64,000 bases of DNA from NCBI GenBank assembly GCA_003996215.1, contig QJPP01000001.1, positions 186,001 to 250,000 of the forward strand, read 5' to 3'. This stretch comes from Jaltomata sinuosa. Lineage: Eukaryota > Streptophyta > Magnoliopsida > Solanales > Solanaceae. Every line of letters begins with the position of its first letter. The first letter of the stretch is position 1. A model generated the notes under the pieces. That model did not search any database, had not been told where the DNA came from, and was given only the letters and a program-made list of their open reading frames with translations. The position numbers were made by a program, and so were the translations under genes. Positions 20,832-32,129 of the stretch are shown here, one piece after another.

Positions 20832-23056
20832 TGTCACGCCCCGAGCCTACCCCCTGGACGTAACACGGGACCTAAGATCACAAGTGATCTCAAGATAACC
20901 CTCTGGCATTAGCATGACTTAAAGCTGAACAAAACATAAGAACGGAAGCTTAACTAAAGTAATGAGAAACTTAATCTGTTATATAAATAAAAGTCTAAGA
21001 ATGAAAATCTGAATACAGTTGAATATCTGACTCTATGTCTGAAAGCCTCTACTATTGACGAGCTGCTGGGACAAGCCTCTAGCTAGCTCTAAATACTGAA
21101 AACTGAATGAAGGAACTAAAAGTCTAGAATGAAGCTAACTCCAAGTCCTCGAAGGAGGAGGACTCACCAAGATGGCTGGATGTGCTGTTGATTTACTAGC
21201 CACGAATCTGGGAGCGGGCTACAGAATCTACATCATGATAGGATGTAACACAGAGAGGTATGTGGTCAGTATTATAGAATGTACTGAGTATATGAGATAT
21301 GCATAAATCATGATAAAGTATTCTTGAAAGCATGCTTAGAACTGAGTTCATGCATAAATAGAAGAAATTATAAGTAAATATCAAAATTTGAACATAAGTC
21401 ATAAAACAATAAGCCAAGCTGCAAAATAGGATATCATATAACTTAAAAGCTTGAAAACATTCATAGGAGAGTTTTTCTTAACCGACATAAACCATGATGA
21501 GCTGCATGGAGTCTAGTGTCATACACCCACACCCAAAAAGGTTGTCCTAACCGGCCAAGGTTAGAACCTTATCTATCAAGATCCTGTCATAAGCCATAGA
21601 GGGCAACCTATGGTGGCAACATAGTTTTGGACTTATATTGTCTAGAACCCACGTTGCTCAATGCTAAATACTACTCCCAAAATATACATATAGCTCAACT
21701 TATACTTGTGACATAGCTAATGGCAAATTTGTTTGAAAAGCATAAAGACATATCTAATGTCATGCAATTCAAAATCATAAGTCTTAAAACTTAGCATAGC
21801 CATAATTCCATAATGTACTTTTCTTTCTAAATTCATAACTTGAAGAATTTGGCATGTAATTTCATAATACATAAGGTCATGTTATCTAAACATGCCAATT
21901 TTCACTTGAAAATATGCAATTTAATGGAATCAGACTAGAAATCATCTTTAATGCATGAGCTTTTGAAATCAATTAAGGAACCTCAAATAAATCATAGATA
22001 AGTAATGAGAAACCATGAAATAATACTTTAAAACTGAACCCATAAGTTTTCTCCAATTTGGGTAAGAACCCTAATTTTACAATTTGATAACTCAAAGTAA
22101 AAACATGGGGTTTTGGGCATAAGAGTATAAGAATTTCCTTATTGAACACCAATATACTTGAATTGAAGCTTTCCTAACTTGGGACTTGAGGATGAAAACT
22201 TGAAGATGGAATCCTTAGCTTGAAGCTTGGAGAATGGAGACCCTTTTCTTCTCTTGGAACTTGATTGAAAGAATGGAAGAGAACTTAGGCTAAGTGGGAA
22301 TAAAACCCCTTATAATTTTCCCAAAATGACTTAACTTAGGAGTTAAAAGAGTGAGAAATTATAAAAATACCCATGGGAAAAGAGTCTAAAAACATTCAGA
22401 AAATTTTGTCAAAGGCTTCCACGGATATAAATCACGGCCCATGGGATGAATCACGGTCCGTGGAATAAAGGTCGTGGTTCCAAGGGACTTTTCAGGCCTC
22501 TGGACTGATTTTCATGAGTGGAAACCATGGTTCGTGGTTTGATCCATGACCCATGGATCAAACTCGTGAATCTCAGGCCAAAAACAGATCTGCAGGTTTG
22601 ATTTCATGGATTCAAACCATGGGTCGTGGTTTGATCCACGAGCCGTAGATGGCTCTCGTGGTTTCTGTCTGTCTTTTTGACAGACAGATACATTTTAATA
22701 AAATGCTGATAACATTTTATTTCGGACTCGTATTAATGTGCGGTTGGTGGCGTTGGAAAGAAGACTAGAAGATGTTTAATTTGGTGGGTACTAGGTCACC
22801 TAACTCTTCATATTCTAGGAGTTATAATCGTTTGAAGTTGACCCTTGAAAAATCTTACACTAAAACTCAATCGGTAAGGAAGCTTTCAACTCAACTATGA
22901 GCTAGAGGTTCTTTATGACCCTTATTCATATTTAATACACCTTCAAAACTTAAGAATAGGTCTTAATACTTAGATACATAGAAAATTTATCTAGTTCGGG
23001 TCTAACTACACATAATGAACGGTTCAGATTTGGCTTAGAATATCTGGGGTGGTACA
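20832..23056 (-). repeat. T2 3' LTR (left, reverse)
   Basis: TGTCACGCCCCGAGC at the left edge and GGGGTGGTACA at the right edge form an imperfect terminal inverted repeat. The U3 palindrome array at 22430-22680 contains CACGGTCCGTG (22452-22462), CATGGTTCGTGG and CCACGAGCCGTAG. Plus-strand open frames here are chance. Confidence 0.9.
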
Positions 23057-24619
23057 ATATCTCCCCCTTGGGATCATTCATCCTCGAATGAAGACTACTA
23101 AGTTGAGATTAGAGGGGGAAAAGGGTCGCAATCCCATTAACTGAGTTCTAAGAGCTAAAATATTTTATGGTAACTGATTTCTGACTGAAATATAAACTGA
23201 GATGGTTTCAGAGGGCATGTATTCATACAGAGAGCATAAGCATAACTGATGGGCCATAAAACTGAATACCTAACATGATGACTGGTCTGGATTAAGAGTA
23301 GTGTCTCAGCTAAAACTCTTAAAGAATGAGCGCATTCTTAGAAATCATAGTTAACTGAAAAGGACATCAAATTGAGAGGGATAACCATACGAGAAAACCA
23401 TTCTATTTTAAATTGAACTTACTACCTTGGACTAAACTGAATATAGGGCCTTCTAGCCTTAGGAACAATTATCGATAGGTCTGAACTAATCTGATATGAG
23501 GAGTCTAGTATTCATGCAAGCTAAAGCTACCGGACTTAAGATATGAGCACCCTGGGCTAGGAGTAAGGAAAATACTATTCTTGCCTTAATTACTACGGTT
23601 GAAAACTCATAAGCTTAAAAACACCTTTCAACTACACTAACTCCTCTGAATACTAAGGTTTGAGTCTAACTACCTGCTTTCACTATGTTCAAGCCTATCT
23701 TGACTAAATCTCTTACATCTAGAGTTACCTCCCAAGAATGATATTCCTTCTTATCACAAAAATCAACTAACCTTGAGCTCTAATCAATGGGTTACAAGGC
23801 GCACAAAGCGAAATCCCACATGTATTTCATCACGACTTTTAAGTCTATCACTATGATCACCCTATGGTTTGTAGCTCATACTATCCAAGACTTCTCCCCT
23901 CTTCCTAGCATATCTAGCTGCTGTAACTTGAAGAACTTCTACAAAGAGACATACCAAAATTTCTCATCTAACTATTTCACATGAATAATCCTCACCTAAC
24001 TTTTCGTCCATACTTACAACCTACTACTTCCCATCCAGGCTACTACTTAGCTTCCTCTAATAACAGCTATGACAACACAAGCCAAGATCACTGGGAGAAT
24101 AGGGTGGGCGCATGAGCATCACGAATGAAGGAATACTGATTGGTCTTGACTTACACTTAGCTTGATCTAGCCACTCAAGGTGAGGTATGAGAAGTTGAAT
24201 GAAAGGTCATGAGGGTCTCACATCCTGGACTTACAAAACATGGTTAGAGTAAGGAAATCACAAGCAAGAACTATTTGAGAAATCTGGTATGAGCATATAC
24301 ATGATGTAGCATGATTTCATTAGCCATTAAGGTATATCTTGAGAACTGAGTATATAGAGCTGAGTATAGTGTGAGACATGAGCTTTCATATATGACAAGT
24401 ATCATGGTGTAAAGCTGGAATTCGTAGAATCATAGAGTAAGATTAGAATCACTGTCTGGAGCAATTTCTATTTGTTCTGGGAGTTGAGTATGAACATGAA
24501 TCTGCATGAAGTTTGTGAATTTAAATTAAGAACATGGCACTGTAATACAAGACATGAATGGGGTGTTATAATGAGGAAAGTATACTTAAGGTGCTAGGAT
24601 AGAAATAAGTCTCTGCACT
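23057..24619 (-). other. T2 internal region, sense 3' side, non-coding
   Basis: It begins with the complement of the chromovirus PPT (AATATCTCCCCCTTGGG) and the usual CATTCATCCTCGAATGAAG. After that, 1.5 kb shows no protein similarity I can recognise on either strand, and it has many stops. A small plus-strand frame (23787-23984) is not convincing. Confidence 0.7.
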
Positions 24620-26706
24620 TGTACCACCCCAAGATTTAGACCAACAGATAAACACGAAATCTAGGACTTTTTGCAGCTATTGGTCACCATGGGTAGCCAA
24701 CACGGGCGTTGATATCGCAACGAGCTATAGGGTGCATCGTGAGAACCAGCTAGTGGCTACTGAACCAAGTCCCCTCCACCCAATGGGCAGCCACGACAGA
24801 TGATGCAGGTGCGACGGCCCATGGGAACCCATCGTCGAGATCCTCCAGCAGCTTTGCCCCAACTTCCAAGTGCCCGATGGGCTACGCCATGGGCGTCGTG
24901 ACTAAGACAGCCCATAGGACCACATCGTCAGAAAACTCCAGAACCCCAGAGTTTTAGACAGCTTACACGATGCCTTGGCCGATGGGCCGTCGTGGGAACG
25001 ACGCCCGTCGGGCAACCCGTGAGGCAACAATTCTTCTGCAGCTTTTTATCTTAAGTTAGGGGTAATCTAGTCTTTTCCCCTATTGTTTAACTCTTAAGTG
25101 AGGTCATTTTGACCATTTTTAGGAGGCTTCTAATAGCCTAAGCTCTTCTCATTCTAATTCATTCTATTCCAAAAGAAGAAAGAGTTACTCTTCTCCAAGT
25201 CTCAAGCTCCAAGCAAGAACCTCCATCTTTAAGCTTCCATTCTTTTCAATCTATCATAGAAAGCTTCAATTCAGATATGTAGGCATTCATTAAAGGATTT
25301 CTTTCACCCTTATGCCCAAAACTCATGGTTTTCATTTTGATTTATGAATTCATAAAATTAGGGTTCTTACCAAATTTGGGAAAAGCTTACGGGTTCAGTA
25401 TCAAAGTTTCAATTCATGACTTTTCACTGCTTATCTATGTTTTAATTGAGATTCCTTGAGTGTTTTCAAAAGCCCATATATAAAGAAGGATTTTTAGTAT
25501 GATTTCATTGAATTGCATGTTTTCAAGTGAAATTTGGCATGTTTAGATAACATGACCTCAAGTATTATGAAATTGCATGCCTAATTCTTCAAGTTATGAA
25601 TTTAGAAAGAAAAATATGTTTTGAATTATGGTATTGCTAAGTTTTAAGGATTTTTGAAGTATGAATCTTTTGACATCAGATATGTCTCTATGTTTTAAGA
25701 AAGGTTTGGCATCTAGATATGTCTACCTAAGCTAAGTGAATTGCATGGTATCAAATATACCCTTATGCTTTTCAAACAGATTTGGCATCAGATATGCCAC
25801 AAGTATAAGTTGAGCTATAAGTATGTTTTGGGAGTAGTATTGAGCACCGAGTTGGATTAGGTGAGCGTACCCCTTGTATTTCCCAGAATTACATGCCACC
25901 GTAGGTTCTTTAAATCCCCTCTGTGGGCACTAGACACTGTGATCATACTAGTTTTGCCTTTATACCCTAGCAAGGTATATTGGATCCTCTCGATGAGGTG
26001 GATACATTGGATTCCATGTAGCTCACATGGTCTATGTCGGTTAGAGAACCTTCCACAGAAACAATTTTAGTTATTTAAATGCATTGACTCTTTGCTTTCT
26101 AATTTCAGAAGTTCCATTATTACTTATGGTTTTCAAGTATATTTTGCCTATGATATTGCATTGAGTCTTTTGCATTCCAGCTTTCACAATCATAGCATGA
26201 TTTCAGTTTTAAAGTATGTACAACATGTTTACTTCAGATTTTGCATATCTCACATACTAAGTACATCCTATAGTACTGACATACATCTTGCGCTGCATCC
26301 TCTTGATGATGCAGATTCAGGTTTGGGTCCTCAGATTCATGGCTAGAGTTTAGCTGGTGTCCCAGCTTTGAGTAGTAAGTCTTCATACTTCGAGGACTAG
26401 TATCAGTTATCTATCTTTATGGTTTTTGTGTAGTATTTAGAGTTAGCTGGGGTGTTATCCCAGTAACTCATTATTCAGTTTAGAGGCTATCAAACATAGT
26501 AGAGATTCTGTATTTGGGTTTCAGATTTTGTTGTGTTATATTGAGATGTTGATGACTCAGTCTATTTATCTCTTCAGTTTAATGCTTCCATTAAGTTTAT
26601 CTATGTTTGTTTAAGTCATGCTTTAGCCAAGGCTTAACTCGGGGCACTTATGGTCCCGAGTCTCGAGTCCCGTGTTACATCAAGGGGGTAGCCTCGGGGA
26701 GTGACA
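24620..26706 (+). repeat. T3 5' LTR
   Basis: 2087 bp from TGTACCACCCC to GGGGAGTGACA. The U3 array at 24680-25030 uses GACGGGCCGTCG/CCCATGGG-type palindromes (e.g. 24979-25013). This is like T5 and unlike T4, although gag-pol is T4-like. The leader donor is mutated: CAG|ATATGTAGG at about 25272-25283. TGGTATCAGAAC at 26711-26722 after the LTR is the PBS for initiator tRNA-Met. Confidence 0.9.
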
Positions 26707-26918
26707 AATTTGGTATCAGAACATCAGGTTCAAGAGTCCTAGGGTGTCTGAAAGCCGCATCGAGTAGAGTCTCTTTCATATGTATGAAGTGAGCCACACG
26801 TATGAGAGAGAAGCTATGAGGTGTCTTAGGAAAAAACTTCACTTCTTTCTTGATCAATATTATGCGACATAGTTTAACTCTAGTAACCCTCTAATCCGTT
26901 CTTTATGCATTTTAGATT

Positions 26919-28090
26919 ATGCCTCCTCGCCGGGGTATGCCTCATTGGGCCAATGCCCGAAATTCTAACCCTCTAATTCCAGACCTCGAGGTGACAAATA
27001 TGGAGTTTAGAAATGCCATTCATATGCTAGCTCAGACTATGACCGCTCAGGACAATCAGCAGGCTCCTATCCCCGCCCACCCTCAAGGTGGAGTTGCAAC
27101 CCAAGTTCGAGATTTCATTCGCATGAACCCATATGAGTTCTGTGGTTCAAAAGTTGGTGAGGATCCACAAAATTTTGTGGACGAGGTAAAGAAGATTTTT
27201 GGTGTGATGCAACTGGGTGGTGTTGATTGTGTGGAGCTTGCCTCCTATTAACTCAAGGATGTAGCTCATATTTGGTTTACTCAATTGAAAGATACTAGGG
27301 CTAGAGACGTGGTCCTTATGATTTGGGAGTGTTTTGAGAAGGCTTTCGTTGACCGGTTCTTTCTGAGGGAATTGAGGCAAGCTAAGGCCAAAGAATTCAT
27401 GAATTTGAGGCAAGGATCTATGATAGTTTAGGAGTACGAGTTAAAGTTCACCCAACTTTCTAGGTATGTTCCTTCCATGGTGGCTGACCTATGGGATAAG
27501 ATGAGTAAGTATATTTATGAAGTATCAAATTTGGTAAAGGAGTGTAGGTACGCGATGCTTTTAGGTGACATGAATATTTCCTTACTTATGACTCATGCCC
27601 AATAGATCAAGAGAGACAAATTGAGGGAGATGGAAAGGGAGAACAAGAGGGTTAGGTCAGAGAGTTCAGGTTTTGGCCATCATAGGTCCGGAGGTGGACA
27701 TCACTCTTCATTTCAGAAGAAATCATTAGGACCCGTTCACTCTTCAACTATTAATCCTACCCAGTCTCCCAGGCCTTGTCATGATCAGACTGGTAGAGGA
27801 TCTAGTACCTATTTGAAGGGGAGTGTTGCAAAGGGGACTCCTTACCCATCTTGCAACAAGTATGGTAGAAGCCACTTCAGTGAGTGTTTGGCTGGTAGAG
27901 AGGGATGTTTTAGATGTGGTTAGGTTAGACACATGATTAAGGATTGCCTTTCAGCTAAGAAGGGGCAGGGAGGTAGTAGGACTCAGTCTGCTCTAGCAAC
28001 CCCAGGTGGTCGACCGGCCCAGCAGGGCACTGCTTCCTGTTTTGGTGGTCAGCGCCAGAACCTCCTTTATACCATATCCTCACGCCAGGA
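26919..28090 (+). pseudogene. T3 gag
   Basis: ATG 26919 follows an acceptor-like CATTTTAG by three bases. The frame is unbroken by indels to 28463 but has stops at 27249, 27432, 27603 and 27921, several at expected Gln codons. MPPRRGMPHWANAR, then the gag core (FIRMNPYEFCGSKVGEDPQ, KDVAHIWFTQLKD, FVDRFFLRELRQAKAKEF, EYELKFTQLSRYVPSMV) and a basic region. The CCHC knuckle (CFRCG, then HMIKDC) is interrupted by the stop at 27921. In family members gag binds RNA and builds the particle. Confidence 0.87.
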
Positions 28091-28550
28091 CCAGGAGAGT
28101 TCACCAGACGTTGTTACTAGTATGTTGAAAGTTTTCTCTCTCAATGTGTATACTTTATTGGACCCCGGTGCCTCCTTATAGTTTTTGACCCCTTATGTTG
28201 CTTGCAAGTTTGAAATTAGTCCTGATCAGCTCTTAAAACCCTTTTGTATTTCTACTCTAGTTGGTGAGTTAGTCCTAGAAAAAAGAATCTACCGAAATTG
28301 CCCTATCCCAGTCCTTCATAGAGTCACTTCACCAGATGTAGTAGAGTTGGAGATGACTAATTTTGATATTATTCTTGGTATGGATTGGTTGTATGCATGT
28401 TATGCCTCGGTTGATTGTCGTAATCAAGTGGTCAATTTCAAGTTTCCAAATGAACTGTCTTAAAGTGGAAAGGTAGTCCTCCATCCTCAAAGGGTCATTT
28501 CATATTTTATCTTAAGGCTAGGAAGATGATTTCTAAGGGTTATGTCTAAC
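28091..28550 (+). pseudogene. T3 aspartic protease
   Basis: The active site reads VYTLLDPGASL; T4 reads the same, and T5 has LLDPGDTLSFV. LDPG in place of D-S/T-G is, as I recall, usual in this lineage. The flap and C-terminal region (CPIPVLHRVTSPDVVELEMTNFDIILGMDWLY) is complete. Stops at 28179 and 28461. The next unit is in another frame. Confidence 0.85.
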
Positions 28551-28564
28551 ATATAGTTTGGGTT

Positions 28565-29310
28565 ATGGACACAGAGTCCGAGACCCCATCCCTCCAGGCA
28601 GTTCCTATTGTGAATGAGGTTCTAGAAGTGTTTCCTGAAGTTTTGCCCGGAGTCCCTCCTGAGCAGGAGATCGACTTTGGAATAGATCTTCTTCCAGATA
28701 CGAATCCTATCTCTATTCCATCCTATAGAATGGCTTCCGTGGAGCTTAAGGAATTGAAGGATCAATTGAAAGACCTCCTTGATAAGGGTTTTATTCATCC
28801 CATCATCTCTCCATAGGGTGCTCCAGTCTTTGTCGTGTGAAAGAAAGATGGTTCCCTCAGAATGTGTATCGACTACCGTCAATTGAACAAGGTCACAATT
28901 AAGAATAAGTATCCCATTCCTAGGATTGATAACTTGTTTGATAAGCTTCAGGGTACGAGTTACTTCTCCAAGATTGAACTTAGGTCTGGTTATCATCAAC
29001 TTTATGTTGGAGAGTGTGACATTCCAAAAACAGCTTTCAGAACTCGGTATGGTCATTATGAATTTGTGGTTATGTCTTTTGGACTAACGAATGCTCCTAC
29101 AGCCTTTATGGATTTGATGAACCATGTGTTCAAGCAGCATTTGGATATGTTTGTGATTGTATTCATTGATGATATCCTTATCTATTCTCGGAGTAAGGAG
29201 GAGCATGCAGACTATTTGAGAGTGGTGTTGCAAACTCTCAAGGATCGATAATTATTTGCTAAGTTTAGCAAGTGTGAGTTTTGGATGTAGTCTGTTGCTT
29301 TTCTAAGTCA
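28565..29310 (+). pseudogene. T3 reverse transcriptase
   Basis: VPIVNEVLEVFPEVLPGVPPEQEIDFGIDLLPDTNPIS is the typical RT entry. RMCIDYRQLNKVTIKNKYPIPRID follows, then FSKIELRSGYHQL (Glu where T4 and T5 have the catalytic Asp of KIDLRSGY), MSFGLTNAPTAFMDLMN and FIDDILIYS with both catalytic Asp (about 29164-29175). Stops at 28814, 28838 and 29249 (TAG, TGA, TAA). With the D-to-E change and stops this RT is inactive. Confidence 0.9.
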
Positions 29311-30190
29311 TATTGTGACTAGATATGCCATTTGAGTTGATTCTCAAACGATCATGGCAGTAAAGAACTGGCCTAAACCCACTTCCCTGTCTAATATTAG
29401 GAGATTTTAGGGTTTGGCTGGTTACTACATGAGATTTGTGGAAGGGTTTTCTTCCATTGCTACCCCATTGACTCAGAAGAAGGTGAAATTTCAGTGGTCT
29501 GATCTATGTGAGAAGAACTTTTAGGAATTGAAGACTAGATTGACCATAGCTCTAGTGTTGACTCTACCAGAGGGCGTAGATGATTTTGTTGTGTATTGTT
29601 ATGCTTCTAGGATTGGTTTAGGTTGTGTGTTAATGCAGCATGGCAAGGTGATTGCTTATGGTTTGAGACAACTTAATATTCTTGAGAAGAACTAGCTTAC
29701 TCATGATCTTGAGTTAGCCGCTGTGGTTTTTGCTTTGAAGGTTTGGAGAAACTACTTGTATGGTACTCACGTGGATGTATTCACCGATCATAAGAGTCTT
29801 CAATATGTGTTCACACAAAAGGAATTGAATCTTCATCAAATGAGATGGCTTGAACTTCTTAAGGATTATGATATGAGTGTGCTTTACCATCCGGGTAAGG
29901 CCAATGTTATGGCGGATGTACTTAGTAGATTGTCTATGGGTAGTGTGTCTTCGGTTGAGGACGGTAAAAAGGAGTTGGCCAAGGATGTTCATCAACTTGC
30001 TCGATTAGAAGTTCGCCTTATGGATTCGACAGAAGGTGGTGTTACTATTAAGAATGGTTCTGAATCATCTTTGGTAGCTGAAGTGAAAGAGAAGCAAGAC
30101 AGTAATCCTATTTTGCACCAGCTGAATGGTGCAGTCCATCAACAAAGGGTAGAGGTTTTCTTCCAAGAGGGAGATAGTGTGCTTTGATAT
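29311..30190 (+). pseudogene. T3 RNase H and linker
   Basis: Starts with the degraded RSFLGLAGYYRRFVEGFSS-type region at 29400-29460, continues with DFVVYCYASRIGLGCVLMQHGKVIAYGLRQL (Tyr at the place where the family has catalytic Asp), LELAAVVFALKVWRNYLYGTHVDVFTDHKSLQYVFTQ and MRWLELLKDYDMSVLYHPGKANVMADVLSRLSMG. The region from 29723 to 30187 is one open frame. Confidence 0.88.
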
Positions 30191-31150
30191 CAGGGTCGAT
30201 TGTGTGTTTCTGACATAGATGGGTTGAGACAGTGGATTTTGATAGAGGCTCATAGCTCCAGGTATTCTATTCACCTTGGTGCCACTAAGATGTACTGTGA
30301 CCTATGAAAAGTCTATTGGTGGAATGGCATGAAGAGGGACATAGGAGGAGCTGGACCAAAGCTCAGCCATAATTGGTTTTGGTCGTTGAAGCTTTGCCTT
30401 AGTGACAAAGCTTTCATACTCCGAAGGCAGGCCAGCAAGAAGGAATGTAAACATATCAGATTGGGACACCGGTGCATTGATAGATGCCAATGAGTCACAA
30501 CTGTTTTGAGGCTAAGTGTCCCAACTGTCAATAAGTGAAGGTAGAGCATCAGCGACCGGGTGGTATGACTTAGGATATTGACCTTCCTACTTAGAAGTGG
30601 GAAGCGACCAATATGGACTTCATTAAAGGTTTGCCTCATACCCGAAGACAACATGATTCTATTTGGGTGATTGTCGACCGGATGACTAAGTCATCCCATT
30701 TCTTGGCTGTTAAGACTACAGATTCAGCAGGAGATTATGCCAGACTCTACATTCGGGAGATAGTCAGATTGCATGGTGTTACGTTGTCTATCATTTTAGA
30801 TACGGGTACTCAATATACATCTCAGTTTTGAAAGTCATTTCAGAAAGGTCTTGGTACTCAGGTTAAGCTTAGCACAACTTTTCACCCACAGACGGATGGC
30901 CAGGCAGAGCGTACTATTTAGAATTTGGAGGATATGTTGAGATCCTGTGTGATTGATTTCAAAGGTAATTGGGATGATCACTTATATCTTATCAAGTTTT
31001 TGTACAATAATAGCTCCCATTCTAGCATCCAGATGGCTTCTTATGAGGCACTTTATGGACGGATGTGTACATCTCCTATTGGTGAGACGACTTTGATTGG
31101 TCCAGATTCGGTTCATGAGACTATAGAGAAAGGTTCAAATTATTAGGGAG
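30191..31150 (+). pseudogene. T3 integrase, interrupted by foreign 163 bp
   Basis: The zinc domain starts at about 30240 (AHSSRYSIHLGATKMY) and is cut at 30344 by a 163-bp insert. It resumes with CPNCQ at about 30516-30530. The core has MDFIKGLP (first Asp), WVIVDRMTKSSHFL, IILDTGTQYTSQF (second Asp), then TGA for Trp and a TAG shortly after the region holding the catalytic Glu (QAERTI). LEDMLRSCVIDFKGNWDDHL and ASYEALYGRMC close it. Frames 2, 1 and 1 are used. Confidence 0.88.
30345..30507 (-). pseudogene. Captured Ty1/copia gag fragment (antisense)
   Basis: T4 and T5 run straight from GGGACATAGCAGGATTTGTGGC across this point, but T3 has about 163 unrelated bases. On the minus strand these read ASINAPVSQSDMFTFLLAGL, then a segment containing PSEYESFVTKAKLQRPKP and MAELWS, with no stop. 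This pattern is the gag of Ty1/copia elements (UBN2 / gag-polypeptide of copia type). It is a short, partial, wrongly oriented fragment with no ends of its own. Small matches at both junctions (AGGA left, TTTG-GGC right) point to microhomology-based capture. Confidence 0.8.
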
Positions 31151-31189
31151 AGGTTAAAGACCGCTCAGAGTCATCAGAAATCATATGCG

Positions 31190-31660
31190 TATGTGAGGAG
31201 AAGTGAGTTGGAGTTTGAGGTTGATGATTGCGTATTTCTGAAAGTGTCACCCATGAAGGGTGTGATGAGATTTGGTAAGAAAGGGAAACTTAGTCCCTGC
31301 TATATAGGTCCTTATCATATTCTAAGGAGAGTTGGTAGTGTTTCTTATGAGTTGGATTTTCCATCAGATCTAGTAGTGGTTCATCCAATTTTCCATGTTT
31401 CTTTGTTGAAGAAGTGTGTTGGTGATCCGACCTTGATTGTTCCTTTGGAAGAGGTGAGTATGAATAATAGCCTTACTTATGAGGAAGTTCCCGTGGAGAT
31501 TCTTGATCATAAGATTCGGAGGTTGAGGAACAAAGAAGTTGCTTAGGTGAAGGTCCTTTGGAGAAATTAGCTAGTTGAGGGAGCTACTTGGGAAGCAGAA
31601 GCAGCCATGAAAGCCAAGTACCCTCATCTCTTTCCTTCCGATCCAGTTTCAGCTTGAGGT
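31190..31660 (+). pseudogene. T3 integrase C-terminus and chromodomain
   Basis: MRRSELEFEVDDCVFLKVSPMKG, SPCYIGPYHILRRVG and VVHPIFHVSLLKKCVGDP are the integrase GPY/F-type end. The chromodomain follows: EEVPVEILDHKIRRLRNKEV, a TAG at 31544 where T5 has another codon, then TAG where T4 reads Gln in KVLWRNQLVEGATWEAEA, and KAKYPHLFP. Chromodomains on integrase are thought to steer insertion to heterochromatin. Confidence 0.88.
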
Positions 31661-31875
31661 ATTATTTTCCTCCTTAGTTTGTCCCTCCAACTCTTTTCTG
31701 CCAGTTTTCCCCATGATCCTAGCATGCATTCATGTTTCCGAAGTTAGTTCTATCATGTTTAAATTGAAAAGCTCAGTTTCGTATTTATCCTTCAGTTTTC
31801 CTATTTTGTTGCTTGGTTAGGTTGTTTTCTCTTTAGTTTTCCTCGCTTAGTCTTCATTCGAGGACGAATAATCCC

Positions 31876-32129
31876 AAGGGGGAGATATTGTAACACCTCG
31901 GGATTTGGACCAGCAAACAACTCAGAATCTAGGAATTTTTACAGCTGTTGGTCACCACAAGTAGCCTCCATGAGAGTCGATGTCGCGATGGGCCATGCAT
32001 CGCATTGTGGAAACTAGCCAGCGGCTTCTGAACCAAGTCCCCTCCACCCAACGGGCGGCCACGATGGGCGTTGCAGGTGCGATGGCCCATGGGAACCCAT
32101 CGTCGGGATCCTCCAGCAGCTTTGCCCCA
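31876..32129 (+). repeat. T3 PPT and truncated 3' LTR
   Basis: PPT AAGGGGGAGATAT at 31876-31888, then TGTAACACCTCGGG at 31889. Alignment with the 5' LTR ends at CAGCAGCTTTGCCCC (about 32129), after which T2 sequence continues. The retained 241 bp are nearly all in the palindrome block and differ from the 5' copy by roughly 15-20% by eye. Confidence 0.85.

Larger units (their letters stand above)
24620..32129 (+). mobile_element. Chromovirus T3 (Tekay/Del-like), 3' LTR truncated
   Basis: A complete order of 5' LTR, tRNA-Met PBS, gag with zinc knuckle, protease, RT, RNase H, integrase, chromodomain and PPT is present, but only the first 241 bp of the 3' LTR remain. Its internal region is very close to T4. 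It lies in T2, so it inserted after T2. A target duplication cannot be verified because of the right-end deletion. Stops are frequent. Confidence 0.88.

Noticed and set aside
23787..23984. Plus-strand frame in T2 interior
   Set aside because: Antisense to T2, no similarity, and pyrimidine-rich composition gives spurious openness.
26680..26705. Possible host gene promoter at the T3 LTR end
   Set aside because: The LTR end, PBS and gag that follow explain the sequence. No TATA box or host exon is present.
30302..30654. Second minus-strand frame of 113 residues over the copia fragment
   Set aside because: It is the shifted shadow of the copia gag frame plus antisense integrase. The other frame gives the recognisable gag motif.
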